From Thamnaconus septentrionalis (Eukaryota; Chordata; Actinopteri; Tetraodontiformes; Monacanthidae), in the NCBI GenBank assembly GCA_009823395.1, contig CM020515.1, forward strand, positions 16,739,989 through 16,803,988: a stretch of 64,000 nucleotides of DNA, written 5' to 3'. The position numbers and the translations under genes were made by a program. A model generated the notes under the pieces. It was not told the origin of the DNA, made no database searches, and was given only the letters and a program-made list of their open reading frames with translations. Of this stretch, positions 51,220-63,532 are shown one piece after another. Position 1 is the stretch's first letter; each line of letters begins with the position of its first letter.

Positions 51220-52684
51220 CACCAACCAAAAACACCTTTTAAAATTCTATACCATCCGGTCCAAATGACGAGAAGCCGCCTCGATCTCTTCACACGGCCA
51301 AATTAAAGTGGCGAGAACAACAAACAGGAGCAGTGGCAGGAGCAGCTCAGTGGCGGCGTGTCCTCGCAGGAGATGAATGTTTAATTCAGAGCAGCCTGAA
51401 AGTGTGCTGACATCTCGCCATTGTTACTAAAGATGAATACACGGGACAGTGTCCGCGAGAAGAGATGGAAATGTGCATAAAGGCGGTTAAAAATTCAGCG
51501 CGTCTCCCTTCACACCGACATGTAGATTCAGGCTGGGGGGGCAGTCAGCGACCGGTCACTACGGCCACTGCCACTGCCGGTCCGACGCTGTTGGAAACAC
51601 AAAGCAAAGCTGCAGCAGGATTTAGGGGCCAGGTTATAATTACTGGTGTTGGAAGTGTTTGGATGTGGCGCTGGAGTAGGATTTGCAAGACGTTGTTTTA
51701 GCCTGGATTTGTGCCCAGACAGAGCACAAACTACTGATGCAGGCATCAGACTTTGCACAGCGACACAACAAACAGACCAAACTGCTGATAAACCGCTAGA
51801 ACTGTCACCCGAAGCTTCCACTCAAAGTTCCTCTCCTCACTCGAAGGGATTCTCCTCAAAGCAAAAGCCCTTGCTAGTTTTCTGTTTCCTCCCTCCCTCT
51901 TGGATGGCCAAGATGTCTAAACTGGCTAACATGGCAGGAGAGAATCCACATGGCAAAGCCATCCTAAGCACACAAAGTATCACGAGCAACCAAACTATAA
52001 AAAATGGTACCACCTGCCATCCTGCTTGGTACTCAGTATTTAAGGTTGGACTTGGTTTGGTTGATTCGGGCCGAGAACAAACTACACATCCTTCGGGGTG
52101 CAACGATCAGCGGCTACTTTAACTTTACTTTTCACTTTATATGTTGAAAATTGTTCATTAACTGCAGTGATTCCCCAACTACAGCAGAAGTTGTCCTCCA
52201 GTGCAGCACTAGTCCACACTAATGTAAATCATTTGACATGTAAACTTGAGTAAACTTCCCAGTTTTAATGCAGCACTTACAAACTCTCCTGCTTTCCTTC
52301 CTTTGTTTTCTTCTCTTCTGCCAAGTAGCAACCCTCAATCTAGTCTGTCTGACCTTTGACCTCGGCTTGTATCCTGAGCGGAGGGGAACTTTAACCTCGG
52401 CAGGTTACGGCCGCACACTCAGCCGGTCCCCCTGTGAGGCATTTGCCCAAAAATAGAGGAAACAAACAACTAGCGCAGGCGCCGCACAGCGCAGGGGGGT
52501 GTTGGCTCGCTGACAACACCCGAAGGGGCCACAGAGGGCGAGAACGGTCCACTCGTGGTGACACGGGGGCAAAGAGTGAGAGGAATGAGCGTGAGGGGAG
52601 AGGGGAGAAAAAAACAAAAAAAAGCCAGAGAGAAGGTCAAGCACCAGCCACTCCTGTCAAACACTTCTCCCAACAGCTGAAGAC

Positions 52685-52711
52685 GGTCTGGTGGTCTGGT
52701 GGTCTGGTGGG
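52685..52711. repeat. 9-bp tandem repeat
   Basis: Three copies of GGTCTGGTG. Confidence 0.85.
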
Positions 52712-53993
52712 CCGCTGGGCTGAGGGGCTGACGAGCGACTTTCATCGCACACAAGTGACGGCTGACGAAGGGGCTTCTTGTGTGTCACCGTGCGTCCCGT
52801 GGTCCTGCCGCTAGCTTCAGGTCCCCGTCGGGTGGCCGCTCGCACCTCTGTTAAAACCTGCACACGTGGTGCCGCAAGTAATAAAAAATGAAAAAGAAAA
52901 GCTCTCTTTTGCTCTGAAACGGCTCGGGAGGGAGATTCAGCCGCTGCTTTCTGCAGCTTCTCTCCAAACTCCTGGCCATGTGCAAGTGCACGTCATTCGA
53001 GCCGCGCCTCAGCGCAGGCAGAACTATCACCGGGCTTACAGGCTTCACCTCGAGGCAGGAGCAGCAGCTGGACGGTCGGTGTAGCCGATTAAACCCGGGA
53101 ATCGCTGCCCTGGATGCGGAAGAAACGCAGGAAGAGGCTCAGACTGAAGGCTGGTTTTCTTCTTTTTTTTTCTTTCTTCGGCAGCTGAAGCCGAAGTGTC
53201 TGTCTGGCAGCCAGAGAATCATTCAGACAAGGACACCAGGAAGCGATGAACTCCTGCCTGACCAGTGGAGCCGCGGAGCAGCCAAGTGTGACTGAGTGAC
53301 AGAGTCGGCGCCTGAAGATGGCGATGCGGTCACTGCACCACGCCGAGCCAACTGGCTCGCTCAAACAGGAACTCTTTCTCTTTTTTCTCCGAGACCCCCG
53401 TAGGGACTCGGCGAAGGACTTCGCTGCCATCCCCGTGACTAAAGCCCGCTCGGGGGGGTTAGTTCAGAGGGAGAGTTGAGAGGGGGGTGAGGAGAAAGAA
53501 TGAAAAAAAAAATAGTTTTGGCGAGGGAGCGTCAGCCAAGCCAAACTTTTTGCTCGGAGAGCCGAGTTCTCTGAGGTAGCTCCAGATCGCCGCATCTTTA
53601 ACCCGCCACTCTCACCCAAGCCCAATTTTCCCAGACAGTGTCAGAGGACAGTCGGCGGAGCCAGGAGCACCTGGCAGTCAACACCCACCACCCCCACCCC
53701 CACCTCCGCAGCCAGAGAGAAGAAACAGTGGGACAACAAGCGACTAACCCCGGGGCGTCTCTGGGACGAGGGTCCGGCCATTCGCTGGCAGCCCGCCACG
53801 TGTCAACGGACAAAAAGCTAAAGAAGCTAAATAGTTAGCATTCTGAGAAGGAGGCAAAAAGGTCTGGATGAAGTTGCAGCTTTTTAATCGCATGTGGGTG
53901 GTCTCGCTTTATTAGTGAGAGTTCGAGAAGAATTCTTCCAGCATCGAGGTCTGTGTTGTGTTGTTGTTGTGTTTTTTAAAGAAAACTGGAAAG

Positions 53994-53999
<6 letters not shown>

Positions 54000-54024
<25 letters not shown>
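54000..54024. repeat. (CA)12 microsatellite
   Basis: Twelve pure units after a short GCGCGC run; a short CTGCTGCTG tract follows at about 54060. Confidence 0.9.
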
Positions 54025-54025
<1 letters not shown>

Positions 54026-54972
54026 GAACTCTGAGATGTCGTGGGCAACATCAAGGACTGCTGCTGCTGCTGCAGGGTGCCGCTCGCCATGCCTGGATGT
54101 TTGCCACGTTGCCATAGTAATATCTGCCACTTTTCCTTCATAAGCCGGGCCACAAAGTAAAGCGATGAGCGAAGCGCAGAGAGGAAGCATCGACCCAGAT
54201 ATCGTCGCCGCCGCCATCGATCCTGGAATGAAGTGGCCCGGCCAATACAGGATAATTAATTAATTCTGCAACCACACCACTAACTCTATCCCACCCCCCA
54301 AACCCCGCTGCGTTCACTGACGGCCGCGCCGCATTATGCTAATTGTTGCAACAAACGTGCCGAGGTCAGTTGTTATCCACACTGGGGCTCTTTGTGGCTT
54401 TTCCTGGAGGATAAACGCAAGAAAGAAATAAGATGTTGCCTCGGCAGCAACTCTGTCTGGCCGGCGAGCTGCCGGAGCCGCTGTCTGCCGCTTGACGGAT
54501 CAATATACAATAAGGCTCGGGGAGCGTTTGCTTCATTACTCATTTCGCTCCGATGTGCAGCTCATAGAGCTCTCACTAATAAGATGGATGTGGACTAAAT
54601 GGACTTTGTAAGAAAGCTTCCTCCAAAAAAATCACGTTTCAATTAAGCCACCGTGCCAGTTTCCAAACAGCGTCGAGGTGTCGATACTTCAAAAAAAATT
54701 GTAATGCGCACTATTTGCGAATGGCCGTGGAAAAAAAAGCAAACCTGCAACTCCGAGCCTCTCCCTGGAAAGATTAATTTTTCGCCGCCATGGTAAAAAT
54801 GAAGAAAATTGATTATCAATACGCACGCCCACAAGTGTGCGCACTGTACAACCTCCTCTGCCATGCATCATCAGCATCACACCCTGCTGTTTAAAATAGA
54901 TTACTGTGTGTACTTGTCAGAAATGATGGATTGTCATGAAGTGGATCCATAGTCTCTCCGCCGAGCATCTCG

Positions 54973-54977
<5 letters not shown>

Positions 54978-55004
<27 letters not shown>
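54978..55004. repeat. (CAG)9 trinucleotide tract
   Basis: Nine uninterrupted CAG units. Confidence 0.95.
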
Positions 55005-55848
55005 AGTGACACAGGGGGAGCCGGCGGAGGAGTGTCTTCCACAAATAAATAGATTCATGGGATGTGTCCGTCGCTGAAGTAAACAGAACGAACATGCCAT
55101 AAAACAACGGCATGACTGAAAGTGGACTGAGTGTATTTATCGTCTCATCATGGAGAGGAAGGAGGAGGTGATTGCATTTGTTGTTGCTGCTGCTGCCGCC
55201 GCCGTGTCAGAGTGCTAATGCGCTTATGGTTTTAAATGCTTCCTGATAAACTGAGGGGGGGTTTTCTGCAGAGACGCTCACAAACACGGGTAGCAGAGCA
55301 GACGCTCAGCACTCAGCTGAACCTCTGCAAAATAAAAATCAAAAGTACCTGCTGGACAACCAGACGACGGATTCTCTTTAGAACAACTGTTATTGAAGCA
55401 ATGCTGGATTACGTCCATCCCTGGGCAGGATCAGTCCAGAGGCTGTTAACGTAGAACAGCACATTTTTTCTGTATGTACTATAGTTCATTTCAAATTCAA
55501 AACATAAGGTATGTCATGCAGCCAAGTCCAATCATCTGTCAACAGAGAAAACAAGGAAAGGAATGAAAATTATTTCATTCCAGCCTCCAGATAACGTGCC
55601 GCTTGTTTTTCCTGCAGCCACGATCTGCTTCCCTTTGTCTTCAGGATAATGTGGCCGGCAGCACAATCCCGGCCGTCACGTCAACCCTCAGAAGCCCCTT
55701 TATCCCTTTCGACCTTAATGCTAATCTTAATTGGGGGAAACATTTGGTCCGGACGCCCGGCTACGACCCGCCGTGTTAGCCGCCGCATTTCCAAAAGAGT
55801 GCGGCGACGCCATGAAAGTCTTGAGACTGAAACTTTTTAAAAAAGAGA

Positions 55849-55887
55849 GGGAGGGAGGAGGGGAGGGAGGTGAGGGCGGGAGGGGGG
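55849..55887 (+). repeat. Purine-only G-rich tract
   Basis: Runs of GGG and longer alternate with A, GA or T, followed by an (AAAAT)n-like stretch to about 55907. Low complexity, G-quadruplex-capable; no gene nearby. Confidence 0.6.
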
Positions 55888-56400
55888 AATAAAATAAAAT
55901 AAAATAACGGTTGTTGGATTCCGTTCCTCTCCATCCCTCATTCCGCTGCCACAAAACGCTTGGCTTGTCACCGCAGACTCTCGAGCTCCTTTAATAAACG
56001 CTCCCAACGAAAAACGTCTGGCTTTGAGTGGCAGAGTGTGACTGTTTAAAACCGCTGGGATTCTGGTGTAATCCTACAGAAGACGCGGGCGTAACAACCC
56101 CGCCCCCCACCAACACCACCACCCCCGCCCGCCTCTCCCCCTCCTCCTGACTTTTCAAGTCCCCTCGTCGCCTCGCATCCAGGAGCAAGGAACCCGAGGG
56201 AGGGGGGGGGGGGGATCCAGAGCACGTGTTTGACTTTCCAGGGAATCAGACGGCTGTTTGATAACGTGGCGCTCATCGAGTGATTTATTTATTCATTTAT
56301 TTATGTATTTATCTACCGTGGACGGCATCTCGTCTGACATTAAGGCCCTAGAATAGCAACGGAAATGTGGGTTACTTCCACCGACGAGAGCCTGAGGGCC

Positions 56401-56456
56401 GTCAGTCAGTCAGTCAGTCAGTCAGTCAGTCAGTCAGTCAGTCACTCAGTCACTCA
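56401..56456. repeat. (GTCA)n tetranucleotide tract
   Basis: Eleven pure GTCA units to 56444, then imperfect CTCAGTCA units. Confidence 0.95.
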
Positions 56457-56600
56457 GACTCACAGTCTGTACAGGCTGCTGGAGAACCAATCAAGGAGAC
56501 GCTATTGTCATGCATTCTGCCTGCTGCTGAGATTCTCCGTTAGTCCGTTCTCCGTTATGTCTCAGGGTGGGGTTTATTGTAACAGCAAGAGGACAAAGAC

Positions 56601-56629
56601 GCTCGGCTCGGCTCGGCTCGGCTCGGCTC
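56601..56629. repeat. (GCTCG)n pentanucleotide tract
   Basis: Five perfect GCTCG units followed by a partial unit, about 160 bases after the GTCA tract. Confidence 0.9.
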
Positions 56630-57721
56630 AAGGACCAGGAATGTAACGGAACGCTGGCGAGGAATTGTCGGTGTGCAGCTGCAGGTCATTGAACGCCGAG
56701 CGGCGTCCACTTAAGTTGTTTTTCCTGAATAAAAAGCGATGGAAAAACAACTTTTTTTTTCTCCTGCCACCCCAAACTTTCTGTTGCTTCTTCCTTCCCC
56801 CAACCCCACCCTCCCCCCCCCCTTCCTCTTGCTCTTTGTCTTTCTAGCAGACAGCTGTCTGAGAGGCGAGATGCACGCTTCCACCGGAGACCTGGTTCTT
56901 TTTCGCTCACACGCGCCCTGCCTCCTGGTTGGCGGGAAAGAGCAGCAGAAATGGGGCAGATAACAGTTCAATGAGGGGAGCAGAGACTGCGGAAGGGGTC
57001 TGGAGGGAGGCGGCAGGTTTCTGGGGGCCCGGCCTGTCAAAACCATCAAGGCCTTTTGATGCATTTACAAAAAAAAAAAAGATGGAGACAGAGGCAGAGT
57101 GAAGGGGAAGGCGGTGAGAGAGAGACAGGAAGAGGAAAATGAAAGGACGACGGAAAGGCGTTGGCGGGAGACTAATCTGTTGACTGAAGAGGAACGTAGC
57201 CGTGCGGGGTTAACTGCACGGCGGTCAGTGTCGGGAATCTCGTGATTTTGAGAGGGAGCGAGAAAACCTCGACGAAACGGGAGCCAGTCGGTCAATATTC
57301 CTGCAGCCGCCGCGGCTGATTTACTGAGATGCAGAAGGAAATCAGCTGGGCTCCACCGACTCCCCATCCATGAATTACGTGTCTGTTATTAAAGGCGTTA
57401 ATAATTGCATAAGTACAGTGTCGGTGATTGATGGCAGGACCCAGTCAGTCAGCGGTGAGGAAGCGTGACGGCGGCTGGCACCAAGAGTCTCTATCTATCA
57501 ACACAGCAAATCAAAGTGCACCCGTTAAAAACCATTAAAAAAAAAATATGATTTAGAGGATGGAAATATTGAGATGCCTCAATATATTAATTGCCTACTT
57601 GAACTCGTGCGCCGAATAGAAAAAAAGAAAAAAAAAAACACATTTCACATCCATGCAAAGCACGTGAGAGATAATTGGGAATAATTGAGCAATTAACTGG
57701 AGCATTTGATCGTGAAACATG

Positions 57722-57745
57722 AAAAAAAAAAAAAAAAAAAAAAAA
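57722..57745. repeat. Poly-A tract (24)
   Basis: Uninterrupted A run. Confidence 0.8.
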
Positions 57746-58616
57746 CAGGCACAGGAATAAATAAATACTTAACAGTCTGAGTCTCTTTGACATGTCTGCA
57801 ACACCACCGGGGGTTTTCCTGACGACAGCCGCGCCTCACTTTTTTTTGCAGAGGTGTTTTTTGAAACAGGACTGTCAGGAGAGACCTCCTCGCAGGTTCA
57901 GACACCTGTCGAAAATCAAATTCGCTTTTATTTGCCTGCTTCGCCGAGACGCAGGAAGACGAGGATGTGGGACTGTGGGTTGTCTGCCGCCGTGCGTGCG
58001 ATGTCGTTTATGTGGTTTGGGAAAGGCGGGGTTTCATTCTGGGGTGGGGGAGGGGTGGGGAGATGTTTGTTTCACTTCAGGGACTCAGCTGAGTTGTTAA
58101 AGTGATGATTTCTTCTTCATTTTTTTTGCCTTTTCCTCCCCCTGCAATCATGTAAACAAGCGCTGCGCAGGTGCATTAATCTCCATTTTGCCGACTAAAC
58201 GGGTGTCACATTGTGGGAAGTCGGGCACACGCGGGGGTTTCCTGGTCCCTTAATTATTTACAGTGTGTTTAGGAGACTCAGCCCTCCCTCCCCACCTCCC
58301 AATTAAAACCAGGTGCTTCCGCTGCGGCATCGTCCACCGTCCGGCCAACGTTTGGAGCAAACTTTAATTTCCTCTTCTCCTCCTCCCTGGAGTTCACTCG
58401 CTCCTGACACTGCAGTGACACTGCAGCCGCAGCCCACGCGCAAACGTTTAACAGCAGCGGGAACGCCGCATTAAGCCTCTTAATCCTCACGTCCCTGTGC
58501 AACAAGCCAGCTGCAGCAGTCTACTGATGCCTGCATACGGAGATTCATCTGGCTGCGTGATTATTACACATATTGTGAGCATATACTGACTATGTTATTT
58601 TGTTGTGTGACTGCAT

Positions 58617-58864
58617 GGATTCCCTCCAGGCACCTCCCACTTCCTCCCACGTTGCCGTGACGTGCACGTCGGGCCGACTGGCAACTCTAAATTGTCGGCA
58701 TTCATTTTTGAGCACGTGAGTGCTTTGCCTCACTGTGTGTGGCCCCACCATGAACTGGCGACTCGTCCTGGGTGCAACCCCGCCTTCACCCCCAGGACAG
58801 CCGACCCTTCGGCCCTGAGTGTCGGATGAGCGATGATAAAAAATGACCGGAGAGATGGATGGAT
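58617..58864 (+). mobile_element. Degenerate fish retroelement, 3' part
   Basis: The order of motifs matches, from memory, a very abundant fish interspersed repeat: a CCTCCCACTTCCTCCCAC segment, GGCAACTCTAAATTG, then CACCATGAACTGGCGACTCG, TCCTGGGTGCAACCCCGCC and a GGATGGAT tail. The 5' tRNA-like or LINE part is missing. I am sure of the repeat type but not of its class name. Confidence 0.7.
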
Positions 58865-59704
58865 ATTTGCAACCATCAGAAAAATGGACAGCGTGACATT
58901 GTGGCTCACTGCGCACGAGCACGTTGCGTTTTCTCGGTCAATTAGAGCGAGCCAGTAGGAGCTGGACTAGTTGGGCGGGATGGCCAGCTGTGCTTGTGAT
59001 TGTGACTCTCCAATTGATTCACCATGTGCTGATTTTCCAGCGGATACACTCGATTGGACCGGATTCAAACTCGCGGGAAGCAGAAAGCTTCACGATGCAG
59101 TTTTGAGTTTGGAGCTAATTGGCGCGTTCAGCCATTAAGTCACGACGGAGACTGAATTAAACACCGCACCTCGTAAATGCATCTCGTTAGCACTTTTCAG
59201 ACAATTTTAGAAAAAGTGAAAAAGAAAAAGATGCGTCTCATTCGTCAACAAAGCCCTTGAGATCCCATTAGCATGATGGCACAGCCTCAGAGAGCTGCTA
59301 GCACGCGAGGTTGGAAAACCCGTCGCCTCATGACTGGAAGAGATTTTTTTCTTCCCCGCTGCCATGCAGAGACACTTTGTCACTTAGCGAAACTTTGAGC
59401 GGCGATTAAGATGAGAGATGGTCGGAGTGGGGGGGGGGGTAAAACCTGGATGATGAACGGCGTTGAGAGCGGCCGAAAGGTGGCGGAGATTGATCTGAGT
59501 CGTGACACAGGAGATCCCTCACTTCCGTCCGCCTTCATCCCTCCTTCAATCCGCCAGGAACATCGGAGGCTGTGATTGACATCGGTCCTCCATCCGTGTG
59601 ATTACAGCGTCGCTTCCACCTCCGCGCTATCCGCCTAATATTTAAACCCCGACCGCGCCGATCCATCGGGCCTTTTCATCGCCGTTGCAGCCGTCTTTGT
59701 CCGG

Positions 59705-59734
59705 TGGGTTGGGGGGGGTGGGCGGGCGGGTGGG
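59705..59734 (+). other. G-quadruplex-prone tract
   Basis: GGG, an eight-G run, then GGG repeated with single-base C or T loops. It follows a CpG-containing unique block at 59560-59700. Confidence 0.5.
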
Positions 59735-60089
59735 CATGAGGGAATTGTTAGGAGGAGGACATGTGCGATCAAACCGGGCTGTGACACAGATCCGCGGAAT
59801 TTGTCACTTTGTCACAATCGCTTACTGCCAGCCGTGACACCGACACGGAAAACTGCTCGTCCGCGCTCGGAGATCACGGTCGGCCGTGGCCCCGACATGA
59901 TGGGGGCGGTGGGGGGGTTGTAAGGCGTAAACAACAGGAGAGGAAGGATTCGAAATAATTCCATCGACAACCGCCCTCCATCCACAGAAGCTGCTTCTGC
60001 AGTCTTTTCTGAGTCCCCGACGAAGAACAACCTCCTAAGTCCTGACAGAGCTCCGGAGAGACGGAGGGGAAAGTTTGATGTAACACTGC

Positions 60090-60147
60090 GGGGGGAGGAA
60101 GGGAGGGAGAGCGAGGGAGCAAGGGAGGGAAGGAAGGAGGGGGAGGA
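60090..60147 (+). repeat. Purine tract (GGGA-rich)
   Basis: Almost purely G and A over 58 bases, with many GGG runs; low-complexity DNA that can form triplex or quadruplex structures. Confidence 0.6.
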
Positions 60148-60748
60148 TTTGTAAGGTACAGATGAAAGAAGACTGTCACTCTGAGTTGTCATGGGAGCGT
60201 AAAGCAGGCATGCGTGTCCGGCAGGCTGGGTTTTTCTTTCTTTTCTTTTTTTCCTCTGTGAGATGGAGCCGGAGTTCGCGGCGGCGGCCTCTGAGGAGCC
60301 GCCAGGCTCTCAGGGCTTCTTGGACAAGCGGCCACCGAGTCGAGTCCCCAGTGAGCCGCGCAGCGCCGCTGCTCCAGAGGCTTCGGCATCTTCCTTGTCT
60401 TTGGTGTGAGTGATGACATGAGGTGCCGTAGTTGCACTGGTGAGCAATAAATCAGAATTAAGAGGGCTGATAAAAATGTTTTTTTTTTTTAGTTTTGCAC
60501 GACTTAACTGTTAAAAGTGGAGTTATTTTTAGAAATAGGAGTTCGCTTGGCAGTGTGCGTTTGGTTTTACTTTGCTTTTATTCTACTTCGATAATGTTTA
60601 TTCTCCAGCGGGGGCCCGGATGCAAAATAAATTGGTATGAAAAAACTTAATTGGTCTACTGCAGATCCAACAACACCAACAGTGGACCAGTGTGATTTAA
60701 CTATCAGTCTGAAAAAGTTACATTTCATCCAGAATTAAATGCTCATCC

Positions 60749-60790
60749 AGCAGTACGTTTAGCCCTCTGTTCACAGCCTCCTGCTTAAAA
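60749..60790 (+). repeat. Dispersed motif family M, copy 2
   Basis: AGCAGTACGTTTAGCCC followed by TCTGTTCACAGCC and TCCTGCTTAAAA. Confidence 0.55.
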
Positions 60791-61162
60791 AAGAGGGTGG
60801 AGCCAACATGTGGGTGAGCTGAGGTACGAGCTGATTTGCCAGTTTAGCACACGCTTTCAAAAAATATGGACGTTTAATTCCATTGCAAGTTCACTCACCG
60901 CCTCTAGAGGTGCGTATCACTGTCGGTAGGAAATGTGAACACTATTGAACGGCCGCAGCTCCGAGCCGCCCTGCGCTGTTGCTCATCAATTCATTATCCG
61001 CTTCTCGTCTCTCTCCCGCCGCCTCACATTTTCGCCTTGAAAGAGGATGCAAAGAATGGCGTGACTGCCGCAGACGGCAACAACAACGAAGATGTTTTAT
61101 CTCGGCACTTCCTTCTGCAAACTCATCCAGCATCGACCAACGGAAAATCGATGCGCCGCCAC

Positions 61163-61164
<2 letters not shown>

Positions 61165-61215
<51 letters not shown>
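61165..61215. repeat. (CTG)17 trinucleotide tract
   Basis: Seventeen uninterrupted CTG units. Poly-Leu, poly-Ser and poly-Cys frames across it have no conserved flanks. Confidence 0.95.
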
Positions 61216-61297
61216 AGTGTCAATGAAATGTTTGGAAGTGCTGTCCAAAAAAAATGCTCCCACATGGATTTAGAGCTAGGCCAACAAAGGCGAAAGA

Positions 61298-61299
<2 letters not shown>

Positions 61300-61341
<42 letters not shown>
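61300..61341. repeat. (AC)21 microsatellite
   Basis: Twenty-one pure AC units, 85 bases after the CTG tract. Confidence 0.95.
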
Positions 61342-61347
<6 letters not shown>

Positions 61348-61493
61348 GTCTTTGCTTGTAACAAACAGACGCGCAAGCACACACAAGGACAATTAAATAA
61401 ATACAAACCAACAGGGTGTCTTTTGTGTTGATTGCTTCATTGCCAAGGTGTTTTATTTAGGCCCATGAGATGGCAATTTCTAAAGTGCCTCTG

Positions 61494-61496
<3 letters not shown>

Positions 61497-61544
<48 letters not shown>
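61497..61544. repeat. (AG)24 microsatellite
   Basis: Twenty-four pure AG units. Confidence 0.95.
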
Positions 61545-61545
<1 letters not shown>

Positions 61546-63185
61546 CAGGAAAAACAAGCTAAATCCCAGGGTATAAACTCGACAGGGCGGCGGGAAACAG
61601 TTGATGGGAAATGGTGTCAGTCGTTTCTCACGACTCTCCTCGCCGTCACACCTGGGTAAGTGGAGGACGCGGCGCTGCACTGTAACCGAAAATGTCAATC
61701 ACATTTTTCCCGAATACCATCTGCCGCTTTTTAACGTAACCTCGGCCATCTGTGTCAGCACATAAGACGGCCGACAAGAAAGACTTGTGCGCTGAATGTA
61801 ACATTCTTACCTTGAGACTGGCAAGACGCAAAGAGAAGAGAGGAAGAATAAATCAGGACAGGTTGTTGTGCAAGATGTTGTTTGTTTGTTTGTTGTTCCA
61901 GAAATGGGTGTTTGCTTTCAGGGAAAGTATTAAATCGCAAGATTGATGACTGTCTGTTGTTAAAAGTTGCACCGACTTGTCCCTCAGTGCACTAACATTG
62001 ACAAACAGTGCCACCTGGCTTTCTGGAGTATAACTTACACGAAAACACGAGCAAGCGCGCTGAAAGTTTTTTTTTCCCCCATTTGCTTTTTTTTTTGGTT
62101 TTTTTTTAAACCGGAGGCAACACTGCATTTGTTTGCAGAGGCATTAGTTTGCATTAACCGCAGCGAGACCGATGATTTATTGTAAATCGCAGCGCATTCT
62201 CAAACCATGTTTCCTCTGTTTGCTTTGGCATTTTTTGACAGGAAATTTACTCCACACGCAGGGTCACCGAGCCGAAAGTCTATTTGCCCGTCTGATTGTC
62301 TTCCAAGCCGCTACCTTCTGTTGTCTCACTCGCGCTCATGCTGTTGCCGTTCCCAATTTAGCCCCCACTAAGCCCGGCGAGATTAAAAAGACCCGCAGGC
62401 AGGCCACAGTGTGCCGCGTCGCTGCGCTCTACATGCAGGACGTGGAAGTCGGGACTTCAGGGGGATGCAGGGGGGTAAATCAAGACACATCCCTGGCCTG
62501 ATAGGTTCTGAACGGAAGCGATGGAGAGCGGGTGGCGAGGTCGGCATCCATTAGCCGCGCCTGGGAGTCACAGATGGATGACTCCCTAATAGAGGGGTCA
62601 CCCGTGCTGGTGCTGTTAACGCCTCGGCCTCTCCATTGCTGAATGTTTCATGGTTGTCTGCATGTGGACAACCATATCCATGTCCAGCAGTGCACGCAGG
62701 GAGCAGCAATATTTCTCTATCTTGCGGTCCAATCAAGTGGACGTGCTGCAATAGGCGTCACGAAGCAAAGCTTTCTGTCTCCTTTTGCTATGTTAACATT
62801 GTTAGCTAGTTAACTAAAAACCCACTTTTAACTGGATTTTTTTGTTTTTTGTTTTTTGTTTTTTTTTTAATCACTGATCTGCATTTAAGTAGTTTAACCC
62901 AGAAGTTCCCAAACATTTCCAGGCCATGGCCCCCCAACCAGCATAAGCATCTGACCGGGGACCCCATTCGCAATGTTACAAAATGTAACAGAAAGAAACA
63001 TGAAATTTTACAATGTTTTTTCTATTCAATTATTTTTACATTTGTTTTGAATAAGGATAGAGTCAACTAACATGTTGATAATCATGCCCATTTTTCTGTA
63101 TGGCTGTAAAGCCACGCTTAATGCATGCCACCTCATATTTATTTTACTTTAGTTGACCAGGTGTAAGGTTGTTGTTTTTTTTTTG

Positions 63186-63206
63186 CAGCAGCAGCAGCAG
63201 CAGCAG
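63186..63206. repeat. (CAG)7 trinucleotide tract
   Basis: Seven uninterrupted CAG units inside the hAT-like fragment and directly before the left arm of a 13-bp inverted repeat. Confidence 0.9.
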
Positions 63207-63213
63207 TGTCTTC

Positions 63214-63226
63214 CACAGTGGGGCTG
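63214..63226 (+). repeat. Inverted repeat, left arm (13 bp)
   Basis: CACAGTGGGGCTG is the exact reverse complement of 63511-63523, 284 bases away. The arms may mark a nested element inside the hAT-like fragment. Confidence 0.8.
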
Positions 63227-63252
63227 TCTGTCTGTTCCTTTGGTCTATTTGT

Positions 63253-63292
63253 CACAAGCCTGTCCATTTTCAACAACATCGGCAGGCTTGTG
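63253..63292. repeat. 10-bp stem hairpin
   Basis: CACAAGCCTG and CAGGCTTGTG are perfect complements separated by 20 bases. Confidence 0.8.
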
Positions 63293-63510
63293 GAGCAAAC
63301 AACCTTGAAAATAGGCACGACACACACACAATGGCATGAACAATGTTTTTGACAGGCAGGCCATATGATGGTGATATTAGAGATTATATTTAACAATGAT
63401 GAAATAATAATTGGATTGGACCTGATAATAATTATTAAAATACATTTTGATTATATCATTTATTTTATTTACTTGATTTTTTTCTTATCTTCTTCTTTTC
63501 CAATTTTCTG

Positions 63511-63523
63511 CAGCCCCACTGTG
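63511..63523 (-). repeat. Inverted repeat, right arm (13 bp)
   Basis: CAGCCCCACTGTG pairs perfectly with 63214-63226; similarity continues imperfectly for about seven more bases. Confidence 0.8.
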
Positions 63524-63532
63524 AAAACCACG

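Larger units (their letters stand above)
48540..58616. other. Intergenic DNA
   Basis: No gene supported. Notable content: an 81-base open segment with splice-like borders at 50084-50164, TAAT-rich unique sequence at 50680-50760 and 57360-57440, and many microsatellites. A 208-codon frame at 50023-50649 is basic and low in complexity at its end; no domain is seen. Confidence 0.65.
58865..62899. other. Intergenic DNA
   Basis: No gene supported. CpG-containing unique sequence at 59100-59700 and 61740-61820, purine tracts at 60090, and CTG, AC and AG tracts at 61.2-61.5 kb. Confidence 0.7.
62900..63532. mobile_element. hAT-like non-autonomous DNA element, degenerate
   Basis: The left end CAGAAGTTCCCAAAC, followed by CCAGGCCATGGCCCCCC, and the right end CCCCACTGTGAAAACCAC have the look of hAT-type ends in vertebrates. 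Inside are an A/T-rich filler, a CAG tract, a hairpin and a 13-bp inverted repeat. There is no transposase frame and no clear 8-bp target duplication. Confidence 0.45.
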
